Positions 8,531 to 15,414 of a DNA stretch of 37,008 nt are shown here, one piece after another. Below the pieces are notes generated by a model, which saw only the letters and a program-made list of their open reading frames with translations, ran no database searches and was not told the origin of the DNA. The first letter of the stretch is position 1; each line of letters begins with the position of its first letter. The position numbers and the translations under genes are program-made. The stretch spans positions 1 to 37,008 of the forward strand of contig CAKPKF010000014.1 of assembly GCA_934167175.1 (NCBI GenBank), written 5' to 3'. This DNA is from an uncultured Clostridia bacterium. GTDB lineage: Bacteria > Bacillota > Clostridia > TANB77 > CAG-508.

Positions 8531-9213
8531 TTAATTTCTACACCCCCAAACATACAAGTTGCATTTACATATACTGTATGTTCTTTATTCTCTACATCTG
8601 TATTTTTTCTTTTTTCACCTACTCCACCAAATATTGATGATGATTTTATTTTGACTTTTACATTACTTGGAACTAATATGTCTATACCACCAAATATACT
8701 ACTAGCATTTACCACTACATCATTTTCTATAATTGCATCTCTTAAGTCACATTCAATTCCACCAAACACTGCTGTTAGCTCTGTTCCATTAAATTTTTCT
8801 TTATCATAACTTACTTTTTGACCTGAAAACACTGCAAAACTTTCTTTATTACTATTTAAATTTTTATTTAAACTTTTTATTTTTTCGCTTACTTCATGAT
8901 CAAATGTGTCTTTAAAAATAAGTGATATCCCTATTATTACCAATATAACTGGTAAAGCTAATTTCCATACTAAATCAAAATTTAATATATCTAGACAACA
9001 TAATAATAAAGCAACTCCTATACCTAAACCTATTAAATTTCCTGTTTTTTCTCTTTCTTTAAACAACCCTATAAAACAAGGAACTATTATAAACAAAGTC
9101 CACCATCCGTCAAAAAATATATTTATGTCTGTTATTCCTAGTGCATTTCCACCTATTACTACTCCAACTATTATTAATACTATTCCCCACAATACATTTC
9201 CAAAATTTTTCAT
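8527..9213 (-). CDS. LiaF-like membrane protein
   Basis: The protein has 228 residues. About four hydrophobic segments fill residues 7-100 (LWGIVLIIVGVVIGG, WWTLFIIVPCFIGLF, LIGLGIGVALLLCCL, LALPVILVIIGISLIF). A cytoplasmic-type C-terminal half follows, with repeated FGG turns (TAVFGGIEC, SSIFGGIDI, SSIFGGVGE, CMFGGVEIK), the mark of the LiaF C-terminal beta domain. LiaF proteins dampen the LiaRS envelope-stress response, but no LiaRS pair is in view; the local regulator is a TetR protein. It starts behind aaaggaaag and lies about 40 bases after the TetR gene, so the operon is TetR-LiaF-DUF4097-small peptide-rsgA. Confidence 0.8.
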   Translation of the reverse strand: MKNFGNVLWGIVLIIVGVVIGGNALGITDINIFFDGWWTLFIIVPCFIGLFKEREKTGNLIGLGIGVALLLCCLDILNFDLVWKLALPVILVIIGISLIFKDTFDHEVSEKIKSLNKNLNSNKESFAVFSGQKVSYDKEKFNGTELTAVFGGIECDLRDAIIENDVVVNASSIFGGIDILVPSNVKVKIKSSSIFGGVGEKRKNTDVENKEHTVYVNATCMFGGVEIK

Positions 9214-9253
9214 TATTTATCACTTTCCTTTCTCAAAAAACAAGTTTATTTAT

Positions 9254-9832
9254 TTAACTAATTATTTTTTTCCACTCATCAGACTTCTTTAATTCTTCTA
9301 ATTTCATCAATGCAAAAAATTCTTCTATTAAAAGTTTTTCAGTTTCTTCATCTGTTAATATGCACGTTTTATTAGCACTCAATACTGCTATTCCATGCGC
9401 AAAAAACCACATTTTTTTATGAAATGCTAAAATATCTTCTTTATCCATTTTTGTTGTTTTAGAAACTACATTTTCTATAGAAACATACACCTCATCTTCT
9501 GTCATAAAATTATCTACTGTTTTGTCCGTTTCAGCCATAAATAGCATTTTAAATATATTAGGTTCTTCTTTTGCAAATTTTATATAATTAAGCCCCATTG
9601 ACCTATATTCCGCTTCTTTTTGTACATAGCCTTTATATATTTCTACTGCTTTTTCATATAAAGCTTTTTTTAAATCTTCCATATTCTCAAAATGATGAAA
9701 TATTGGGTGAACTGAAGTATTTAAAATCTTTGCAATTGCTCGTGCATTTACTCCTTCAATTCCTTTTTCCTTTATTATCTTTAAGCCTGCATTTATTACA
9801 TCTTCTCGTGATGTCTGAGTCGTTTTTGGCAT
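9254..9832 (-). CDS. TetR/AcrR-family regulator
   Basis: The protein has 192 residues. The N-terminal 60 hold a TetR helix-turn-helix (GVNARAIAKILNTSVHPIFH then HFENMEDL); the C-terminal part is a helical ligand/dimer domain of the group with FAKEEPNIFKMLFM. ATG 9832 follows aaaggag. It heads the operon with the LiaF-like and DUF4097 genes, so it probably represses its own operon through the palindrome at 9861-9874. The ligand is unknown; a membrane-active compound is a guess from the neighbours. Confidence 0.88.
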   Translation of the reverse strand: MPKTTQTSREDVINAGLKIIKEKGIEGVNARAIAKILNTSVHPIFHHFENMEDLKKALYEKAVEIYKGYVQKEAEYRSMGLNYIKFAKEEPNIFKMLFMAETDKTVDNFMTEDEVYVSIENVVSKTTKMDKEDILAFHKKMWFFAHGIAVLSANKTCILTDEETEKLLIEEFFALMKLEELKKSDEWKKIIS

Positions 9833-9860
9833 GCTTCTCTCCTTTCCTAACTGTCGTTAC

Positions 9861-9900
9861 CTAACTTGTGTTAGTTTATCATACTAAATAAAAAATGTAA
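9861..9900 (-). promoter_or_regulatory. Promoter and likely TetR operator
   Basis: On the minus strand TTTACA (near 9900-9895) is followed after 17 bases by TAAACT, and the palindrome CTAAC-TTGT-GTTAG (9861-9874) lies at the start site. A related half site, CTAAC, occurs at 9847-9851. This is the usual place for TetR autorepression. Confidence 0.5.
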
Positions 9901-9948
9901 ACAAATCTATATGATTTTTATTTAGTAAAATACTTCACTGCTTCCTAG

Positions 9949-9986
9949 CAAAACAACAACACATATAAATTTGTGTTGTTGTTTTG
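9949..9986 (-). terminator. Strong hairpin after the Nudix gene
   Basis: A perfect 15-bp inverted repeat (9949-9963 with 9972-9986) with an 8-base loop lies 15 bases past the Nudix stop. The 3' arm on either strand is rich in T/G, and no separate T run follows on the minus strand, so termination is likely but not textbook. Confidence 0.65.
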
Positions 9987-10001
9987 TTCTTATCATCTCA
10001 C

Positions 10002-10499
10002 CTATATAACTTTTCTTAGACTTTCTAGCCATTCGACCCCTTCATTATCTAGTTTTTGTATTTCTTCTATATCAAAATATCTTAGTTCTTCAAGTTCTTC
10101 TTTTTGTAATTTGCATTCATTTATATCTATGTTTTTTCTAACGTAATACACTGTAAAATGTGCCTTATCATTTGTATCCATATTTAAAAATTTTAATTCT
10201 TCTTTATTTAAAAGAATACCTATTTCTTCTAAAGTTTCACGAATTCCTGCATCAAGTGGTGTTTCATCAAAATTTATTTTTCCACCACATATTCCCCATT
10301 TTCCAGGATTTACCCTTTTAAATCTACTACGTTTTTGAAATAAAATTTCATTGTTGTCATTAATTATTACTACTCCAACAACTGGTATATAACATCCTTT
10401 AGGTATATTATTATGGTTACAAGCTTCAATACAAGTTAAAATCTTCCCTGTTTTGCTTCCATTTTTATCAACTAATTCATATTTTTCCATCTTATTCAT
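10002..10499 (-). CDS. Nudix hydrolase
   Basis: Nudix enzymes hydrolyse a nucleoside diphosphate linked to another group, using Mg2+. The protein has 165 residues. The box is complete: G at the start of GKINFDE, seven spacer residues, then RETLEEIGI, matching GX5EX7REUXEEXGU. It is preceded by PGKWGICGGKI. The start ATG 10499 (MNKMEKYEL) is 7 bases after aaaggag; upstream in-frame codons lack a site. The N-terminal ELVDKNGSKTGK resembles the IPP-isomerase-like Nudix subgroup, but the substrate cannot be assigned. It has its own promoter and terminator, so it is monocistronic. Confidence 0.88.
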   Translation of the reverse strand: MNKMEKYELVDKNGSKTGKILTCIEACNHNNIPKGCYIPVVGVVIINDNNEILFQKRSRFKRVNPGKWGICGGKINFDETPLDAGIRETLEEIGILLNKEELKFLNMDTNDKAHFTVYYVRKNIDINECKLQKEELEELRYFDIEEIQKLDNEGVEWLESLRKVI

Positions 10500-10592
10500 T
10501 TTGCTACTCCTTTTCATTCAGTTTTTATTTTTATTCTAGCACCACATTCCATTATTTTATTATTTACTATTTGTATGCTCACATTAACTATA

Positions 10593-10621
10593 CATTAAAA
10601 TAAAAATAATGCCTTTGTCAA
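10593..10621 (-). promoter_or_regulatory. Candidate promoter of the Nudix gene
   Basis: TTGACA (10621-10616) is followed after 17 bases by TTAATG on the minus strand. The -35 box is perfect, the -10 box weak; it lies about 95 bases before the start codon. Confidence 0.45.
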
Positions 10622-10726
10622 TAAAATTACCTAATTTTATTTAAGAGACTATTGTAAAACTATATCACAAATGTTAAAATTTGATTGTATAAATTTATTT
10701 CACAAAAGAAAACGGAGGTATTAAAT

Positions 10727-11482
10727 ATGAAGGAAAAAAATGTAACAAAGATTAGCTTATCAACATTTTTATTAATAATAGCTATAGTTGCAATTATATT
10801 AATGGGATTACTTATTTATAAGCTTAATACTGATAAAACAGCTGAAATCCAAAAGTCTACAGAATTTCAATCACAAGTAATTAGTTTAAACAAAACTGTA
10901 ACTGATTTACAAGAAAAAATGAATAGCATCTCTGATATAGCTAATAATGCAAATTCAAATACAACTGAAAAAAATGAAGAAAAGCAAAATACAAAAAATA
11001 ACTACATTAGCAATTTTAGCCAATCTGTATCTAAGGAATTAGGCAAAGATAATACAATTTATATCAACTTAACCGGTATTGATTATAATAATTGCACTGG
11101 ATATGTATCTGTTAATAATAAACACGAAGCACACATTTATTTAAGCAACTTTAGTGAATTTTCTTCAGCTAATAATTTAAAGAAGATTGCTGATAATGTA
11201 GTTAATGTTTGGCATTGTGGACAGGGACAAGCTCCTGGTAATAGTTATATCGTTTTCTTAAAAGAAGACGGAACTGTTACATATGTTAGATTTAGAACAA
11301 CAAACGATGGAAAAACAAACTTTGAATCTAAAGAAAAAACATTAAAAGGTATCACTAATATTAGTAATATCGTAACTATAGAAGGCAATGATGAAAATGG
11401 TATTGGTGGTATTGGAGTTTTATTTATAAAAGATGATGGAACTTGCTTACCATACTCAACTTTAGATGATTTAGTTAAATAA
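10727..11482 (+). CDS. Membrane-anchored protein of unknown function
   Basis: The protein has 251 residues and starts at ATG 10727, 9 bases after ggagg; the longer frame from 10685 would place that site inside the gene. A single hydrophobic segment near residues 8-32 (STFLLIIAIVAIILMGLLIY) is followed by a short coiled-coil (about 40-70) and an Asn/Thr-rich linker. A globular domain of about 150 residues, probably outside the cell, follows. The segment GIGGIGVLFIKDDG near the C-terminus resembles a beta-propeller-like hairpin and VFLKEDGTVTYV occurs earlier, so a repeat-built beta fold is possible. I recognise no family. It stands alone between its own upstream region and the hairpin at 11534. 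Confidence 0.72.
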   Translation: MKEKNVTKISLSTFLLIIAIVAIILMGLLIYKLNTDKTAEIQKSTEFQSQVISLNKTVTDLQEKMNSISDIANNANSNTTEKNEEKQNTKNNYISNFSQSVSKELGKDNTIYINLTGIDYNNCTGYVSVNNKHEAHIYLSNFSEFSSANNLKKIADNVVNVWHCGQGQAPGNSYIVFLKEDGTVTYVRFRTTNDGKTNFESKEKTLKGITNISNIVTIEGNDENGIGGIGVLFIKDDGTCLPYSTLDDLVK

Positions 11483-11533
11483 CTATAGTAAAACAAAATT
11501 TGCTCAATATAAATATAAAACTATATAAATCAT

Positions 11534-11569
11534 AACTCACATCTGTTCTTTGAAATATAGATGTGAGTT
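11534..11569 (+). terminator. Hairpin terminator
   Basis: A perfect 11-bp stem (11534-11544 with 11559-11569) lies 52 bases after the membrane-protein stop. The loop is long (14 bases) and the T tract short. The stretch 11570-11756 holds nothing else I can support. Confidence 0.55.
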
Positions 11570-11756
11570 TACTCAATTTATCTAAGAAAATCATGTTGGC
11601 GGAATTCTCATTTTTCTATATTAATAAAAAACAGATATTTTATAAGAATCGCACTTTACACTTTAAGATAAATATTATCATCCATCAAAAGAGGTACTGT
11701 CTCTTTTCTTACTATTATATGGTGACTATTGCATTAAAATTGCATTAATTTATACT

Positions 11757-11787
11757 AAAAAAACAGAGGGTTAAATTCCTCTGTTTT
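11757..11787 (-). terminator. Original terminator of tRNA-Leu, now cut off by the element
   Basis: Read on the minus strand, a 10-bp stem (11787-11778 with 11769-11760) with an 8-base loop runs into seven T (11763-11757). It lies 7 bases beyond the left copy of the attachment repeat, which is the tRNA 3' end. Removing the element would put this terminator 7 bases after the CCA of tRNA-Leu, so it is very probably that gene's native terminator. Confidence 0.8.
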
Positions 11788-11794
11788 CTTACTC

Positions 11795-11806
11795 TGGTGC
11801 GGATGA
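11795..11806. repeat. Left attachment repeat of the integrated element
   Basis: TGGTGCGGATGA is identical to 21176-21187, which is the 3' end of tRNA-Leu including CCA. The flanking bases differ on both sides, so the shared core is 12 bp. Confidence 0.85.
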
Positions 11807-11865
11807 CTGTTTATTTGTACCATTTAATCACTTGATACTACCGCATTTATTCACTTATCATATAT

Positions 11866-11884
11866 TTTGGAACTTGGTTCCAAA
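11866..11884. promoter_or_regulatory. Inverted TTTGGAAC repeat, likely recombinase arm site
   Basis: TTTGGAAC and GTTCCAAA (11866-11873 and 11877-11884) flank a 3-base centre. The same 8-mer occurs twice near the other end of the element (21019-21026, 21032-21039). Arm-type integrase or Xis sites are usual at such places; alternatively it is a weak terminator of int. Confidence 0.4.
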
Positions 11885-11930
11885 TAATTCTTTCTTTATT
11901 TAATCTATTAAGATTATACATCATATTAGT

Positions 11931-13364
11931 TTAATTTTCTATATTTTTAAATTCTTTATCGAACTTTTCATTAGTTTCATTCATATATGCTGAATATTTC
12001 TTTAATTCTTTTTGTCTATAATAATCGTAAATCTTTCCATAGGTATTTATAGTAATTTGAATATTTGAATGTCCTAAAATCTTTTGTAATACTTCAATTC
12101 TCATACCAGCCTCAATACATCTTGTTGCAAATGTATGTCGTAACATATGTGTATTTACTTTACTTGATTGGTAATTAACATAGTGAACACCTTTTAATTT
12201 TGTTACTTTCTTGTGTTTCTTTGTTATAAGTCGAATTCCTGCATTTTTACAAATTCTCTGAAATTCAGAATTTACTTGATTAGGAGTATATAACTTTTTA
12301 TCTTCTCTAATAAATAATGTACCATAGGAATTTGGTACAAATTCAGCTAAAACTTTTCTTATTACTTCATTAGATTTTTCAGTCAAATCAATTCTTCTCA
12401 TCCCGTTAGTTGTTTTAGTGCATTTTCCAATAATAATATTATCTGCTAAATCTTTAGTTAAAGTTTTAGTGATTGTGATAGATCCGTATTCTCCAATATC
12501 AAAATCTATATCTTCAGGTTTTAATGCAAGTATTTCTCCAATCCTCATACCTGTATATAATGCGGTTAAAATTATTAAATTATATTTATTATGTGTTTCT
12601 TCAATATATTTGGTTAAAATATATTCCTCTCTACGACTGAAAGCATCAACCTCTTTATTCTTTTTAAAGCTTTTAGGTAGTCTAAGTGCTTCATCATCAT
12701 CTAGTAACCAATTTTCTGCAATTATTTTTCTTTTCTTAGCTATTTTAAAGGCAACTTGAATTACACCTTTTAGTTTTGATAATGTTCTATTAGCATAGTT
12801 TCTATGTCCTTCAAAAAAGTTAACTATCATTGTTCTAGTAACTTTTTGAATAGGAATACAACTTAATTTGTCTCTTTCTATTATTTTTATGGTTTCACAA
12901 ACTCTATTAAATGTGTTTGGGATAATTTCTCCTTTGTTAAGCTTTTGTTTCCAAGCATCTTTTGCTAAAGTTGCTATTGTTTCACTATTATTTTTATCAA
13001 TATTTTTAGGTAATCCATTAGAATTAACATCATTAATAAAATCAACAATTTTATTATATACTTCATCTCGCGATTTCCCACTAAACTGTTTTCTGATTGG
13101 TATACCTGTTGCTAAACGGCTTGTCTTTAATATTTCGCCTTTATATACAACATATATATAAAACTTATCGCAATTTTCTTTGTCTTTACAATTAAGACAA
13201 TTATTACAACATTTCATTTTATATAGGCTTTTTCTATTTGCACATTTATCTTTATTAGTACAATTATTACAGGTTGGGCAAATAGGTAGTTTATTATTTG
13301 TTTTCTTATTTTTAGTAATATATTCATTTATACTATAATCTTTATCTTCAATTAATTTCCTCAT
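11931..13364 (-). CDS. int: Tyrosine recombinase (element integrase) with cysteine-rich N-terminus
   Basis: The protein has 477 residues; ATG 13364 (MRKLIED) lies 6 bases after AGGAGG (13376-13371). It catalyses site-specific recombination at the tRNA-Leu site. The catalytic domain (about 255-470) shows ALYTGMRIGEIL (first Arg), HMLRHTFATR (His-x-x-Arg), LGHSNIQITINTYGKI (final His, then Tyr nucleophile). A SAM-like core-binding domain lies near 130-235. Unusually, residues 29-65 hold two tandem C-x2-C-x2-C-x5-C motifs (Cys29, 32, 35, 41 and Cys53, 56, 59, 65), plus Cys52; zinc or an Fe-S cluster could bind there. The leader between xis and int is highly structured. Confidence 0.95.
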   Translation of the reverse strand: MRKLIEDKDYSINEYITKNKKTNNKLPICPTCNNCTNKDKCANRKSLYKMKCCNNCLNCKDKENCDKFYIYVVYKGEILKTSRLATGIPIRKQFSGKSRDEVYNKIVDFINDVNSNGLPKNIDKNNSETIATLAKDAWKQKLNKGEIIPNTFNRVCETIKIIERDKLSCIPIQKVTRTMIVNFFEGHRNYANRTLSKLKGVIQVAFKIAKKRKIIAENWLLDDDEALRLPKSFKKNKEVDAFSRREEYILTKYIEETHNKYNLIILTALYTGMRIGEILALKPEDIDFDIGEYGSITITKTLTKDLADNIIIGKCTKTTNGMRRIDLTEKSNEVIRKVLAEFVPNSYGTLFIREDKKLYTPNQVNSEFQRICKNAGIRLITKKHKKVTKLKGVHYVNYQSSKVNTHMLRHTFATRCIEAGMRIEVLQKILGHSNIQITINTYGKIYDYYRQKELKKYSAYMNETNEKFDKEFKNIEN

Positions 13365-13370
13365 ATAATT

Positions 13371-13520
13371 CCTCCTAAAATTTATTTTTAGGAATAACTT
13401 CACATACCTTGACAGTCTATGTTATAATAAGGTTAGAGATTATTTAGGAAGTTATTCCTAGGCATTGATACATACATAATTTAATCTCTTGGGAGTTTAG
13501 AATGGCATTTCTAAGCTCTC
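13371..13520 (-). promoter_or_regulatory. Structured leader between xis and int, possible RNA switch
   Basis: Read as minus-strand RNA, four pairings can be seen. A 10-bp hairpin with one mismatch (13518-13509 with 13502-13493) lies just after the xis stop. P1 pairs 13489-13482 with 13442-13435 (8 bp). P2 pairs 13460-13448 with 13401-13389 (13 bp, perfect). P1 and P2 interleave, which is pseudoknot topology. A 7-bp hairpin (13392-13386 with 13380-13374) covers the start of the AGGAGG site of int and shares bases 13389-13392 with P2, so the two exclude each other. Regulation of int translation is inferred. Confidence 0.45.
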
Positions 13521-13524
13521 TTTC

Positions 13525-13728
13525 TTAATATACTGCTTTATTTAGAATGTGTCTTTCACTTACATACTTTCTAAAAGCATTTACTTCAATTAACCAAGCT
13601 CTTCCAAATCTAATTGCTGGAAAATGGGGGTTATTAAAAAGTTCTAATGAAGCTGTATCTCCAATTTCCATAGCTTGCATTACATCTTTTCTCGTTAAAA
13701 ATTTTGTTCCATCTGGTGTAACCTTCAT
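13525..13728 (-). CDS. xis: Excisionase-like small DNA-binding protein
   Basis: The protein has 67 residues and starts at ATG 13728 behind AGGAGG. It reads as a winged-helix/MerR-like excisionase: TRKDVMQAMEIGDTASLELF is the helix-turn-helix and FPAIRFGRAWLIEVNAFRKY the wing and following helix. Excisionases bend the attachment DNA and turn integrase towards excision. It lies between the HTH gene and int in the same direction, the usual xis-int order. The stop of the upstream gene sits 13 bases before its start. The family reading is good; activity is inferred. Confidence 0.8.
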   Translation of the reverse strand: MKVTPDGTKFLTRKDVMQAMEIGDTASLELFNNPHFPAIRFGRAWLIEVNAFRKYVSERHILNKAVY

Positions 13729-13741
13729 ATAAAAATCCTCC

Positions 13742-14203
13742 TTAATAAGTTTGTATTTTGTATAATTTTTTTACTTTTCTATTCAACTTTTTAGGCATAG
13801 AACTTGAAACTGTAATGTTAGGATTTAATATTAAATTTCCATTTTGGTTTTCATATACACTTAAATTTGAGTAAACAAATTGTTCATCTGATATAGTATG
13901 TCTTGGCTTTGACATTAACATTGAAGCTTGTCTATGCAAATAATCCAATATTTCTTTTGAATTATCTTTTGTTGATTTCCTTTTATAACTCTTCATATAT
14001 TTTCTTTGGTATTCTTTTCTTCTTAATAATGATTTAATAGCTTTTATTTGTTTATATTTCTTAAATCTAATATCTTTAGATAAAATTTTTGATATAGTTC
14101 CTTGCATAATATTGTATTTATTAGCAAGTTCGTGTTGAGTAATATCACTATTAAAAAATTCATCTTTAATTTTTTCTTTAGTTTCAGCAGATAATCTTTT
14201 CAT
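13742..14203 (-). CDS. HTH protein of unknown role
   Basis: The protein has 153 residues. Residues 5-50 form a homeodomain-like helix-turn-helix (TQHELANKYNIMQGTISKIL), as in resolvase tails and phage-type regulators; a strongly basic stretch follows (RRKEYQRKYMKSYKRKS). The C-terminal half is polar and ends in a basic tail (KKLNRKVKKLYK). It precedes xis by 13 bases and so heads the xis-int transcript. The palindrome at 14348-14395 lies upstream and may be its operator. It may control excision; no named family is recognised. Confidence 0.65.
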   Translation of the reverse strand: MKRLSAETKEKIKDEFFNSDITQHELANKYNIMQGTISKILSKDIRFKKYKQIKAIKSLLRRKEYQRKYMKSYKRKSTKDNSKEILDYLHRQASMLMSKPRHTISDEQFVYSNLSVYENQNGNLILNPNITVSSSMPKKLNRKVKKLYKIQTY

Positions 14204-14347
14204 ACTCTAAAACCTCCTTTCTTTCATAATGGAATAATTTTGACTTACATATTTTTAGATACAATTATTTCTTATATAAATTTTATAAAACTTGTTGAAT
14301 TTATTTCTTCATTGTTCTATAATGTACTTAAGTTATGAAAGAAATAA

Positions 14348-14395
14348 ATTATACATGTTATTATGTAAGTTCACCTACATAATAACATGTATAAT
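14348..14395. promoter_or_regulatory. Perfect 20-bp-arm palindrome carrying divergent -10 boxes
   Basis: Arms 14348-14367 and 14376-14395 are exact reverse complements around an 8-base centre. The outer ends read TATAAT on each strand (14390-14395 plus, 14353-14348 minus), so the palindrome may be a symmetrical divergent promoter for the HTH-xis-int genes to the left and the zinc-finger/Fic pair to the right. No good -35 box is visible, which suggests an activator or repressor site. A second perfect repeat, TTTTTACG/CGTAAAAA, lies at 14413-14433. The rest of 14204-14460 holds only AT-rich leader. Confidence 0.55.
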
Positions 14396-14460
14396 GTTGG
14401 AAGTCAATATTCTTTTTACGATTTGCGTAAAAATTTTAAGAAATTTATAGAGGTGTTGAA

Positions 14461-15399
14461 ATGATTAGAGAAAAAAATCCTAATTTTAAAGGACTTTGGG
14501 CTAAATATGATAAATATGAAATTGTAAATATAAATGATGAATTTTATATTAAACCTGTTAAAAATTCAGACTATATAATATTTGATGTATTTGAAAAACA
14601 AAAAGAATTATTAGTAGATTTTCTAATGATTGGAAAAGAAGCATTAGAGTATTCTGATATAAATGATGCTGAATGTGTAATAATGGCAACAGAAACTAAA
14701 TATCAAAAAATGGTATTAGATTTTGTAAATAAATATGGTTTAATGGGAAAATTAACTTATGATTTACTTAACACACATATTCTAACAAGTGGCAAAGCTT
14801 TTACTCAAGGTTTTAGCAATGTTACAGAATTATCAGCAAGTACATATATAAAACCTTACTTTATAGGAAATGAAGATATACAAAGAATTGATTTTGATCA
14901 TGGTATCAATGAAGATATTTTAAAATATGTATTTGGCTCTGAAAATCCAAATGGTGATATAAAATACAATTTTCAAAAAAATGAAGAATATAGTCTAGTA
15001 TTTTCAAATGAATATAGAGAAAAAATATCAACAATACTTATTTTAGCAAGATTGATGTATAGAATGTTTAATTCAGTTGAAAATGCTTGCTGGAGCGAAG
15101 ATAATAACAAAAAATTGGCATATCAAAAATTTTCAAGTAGATTTTCACCTAATAATATAGCTTTAAATTTTGAATTTGAAGAAAATAAAACATTACTTGC
15201 TTGGGATTTTAACTCTTTATTACAAGCTATTGAATTGATATTTGCATTTAATCAAACTAATGATAGAAAAGAAGTTAAAATGTGTAAACATTGTAATAAG
15301 CCTTTTATTGCAAAAAATTTAAATGCAGAATATGATACAGCAAGTTGTAGAAATATGGCTAACGTTTATAGAAATAGAGCTAAAAATAAAAACAAATAA
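14461..15399 (+). CDS. CGNR-like zinc-finger protein paired with Fic
   Basis: The protein has 312 residues and starts at ATG 14461, 7 bases after agaggtg. The first 260 or so residues are mixed alpha/beta with no motif I can name. The C-terminus (about 274-306) is a treble-clef-like finger with Cys pairs in MCKHCNKPF and TASCRNMANVYRNRAK, close to the CGNR zinc finger and to DUF6076-type proteins of Firmicutes mobile elements. The stop overlaps the ribosome binding region of fic, so the two are one operon. A nucleic-acid-binding partner or neutraliser of Fic is possible; that is inference. Its upstream palindrome suggests tight control. Confidence 0.65.
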   Translation: MIREKNPNFKGLWAKYDKYEIVNINDEFYIKPVKNSDYIIFDVFEKQKELLVDFLMIGKEALEYSDINDAECVIMATETKYQKMVLDFVNKYGLMGKLTYDLLNTHILTSGKAFTQGFSNVTELSASTYIKPYFIGNEDIQRIDFDHGINEDILKYVFGSENPNGDIKYNFQKNEEYSLVFSNEYREKISTILILARLMYRMFNSVENACWSEDNNKKLAYQKFSSRFSPNNIALNFEFEENKTLLAWDFNSLLQAIELIFAFNQTNDRKEVKMCKHCNKPFIAKNLNAEYDTASCRNMANVYRNRAKNKNK

Positions 15400-15414
15400 A
15401 TGGAGGTTAAAGTT

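Noticed and set aside
11563..11748. 61-codon frame near the left end of the element
   Set aside because: No ribosome binding site, odd composition, and it lies between a hairpin and the displaced tRNA terminator.
13409..13428. TTGACA followed by TATAAT on the plus strand
   Set aside because: The spacer is only 8 bases and no plus-strand gene follows.
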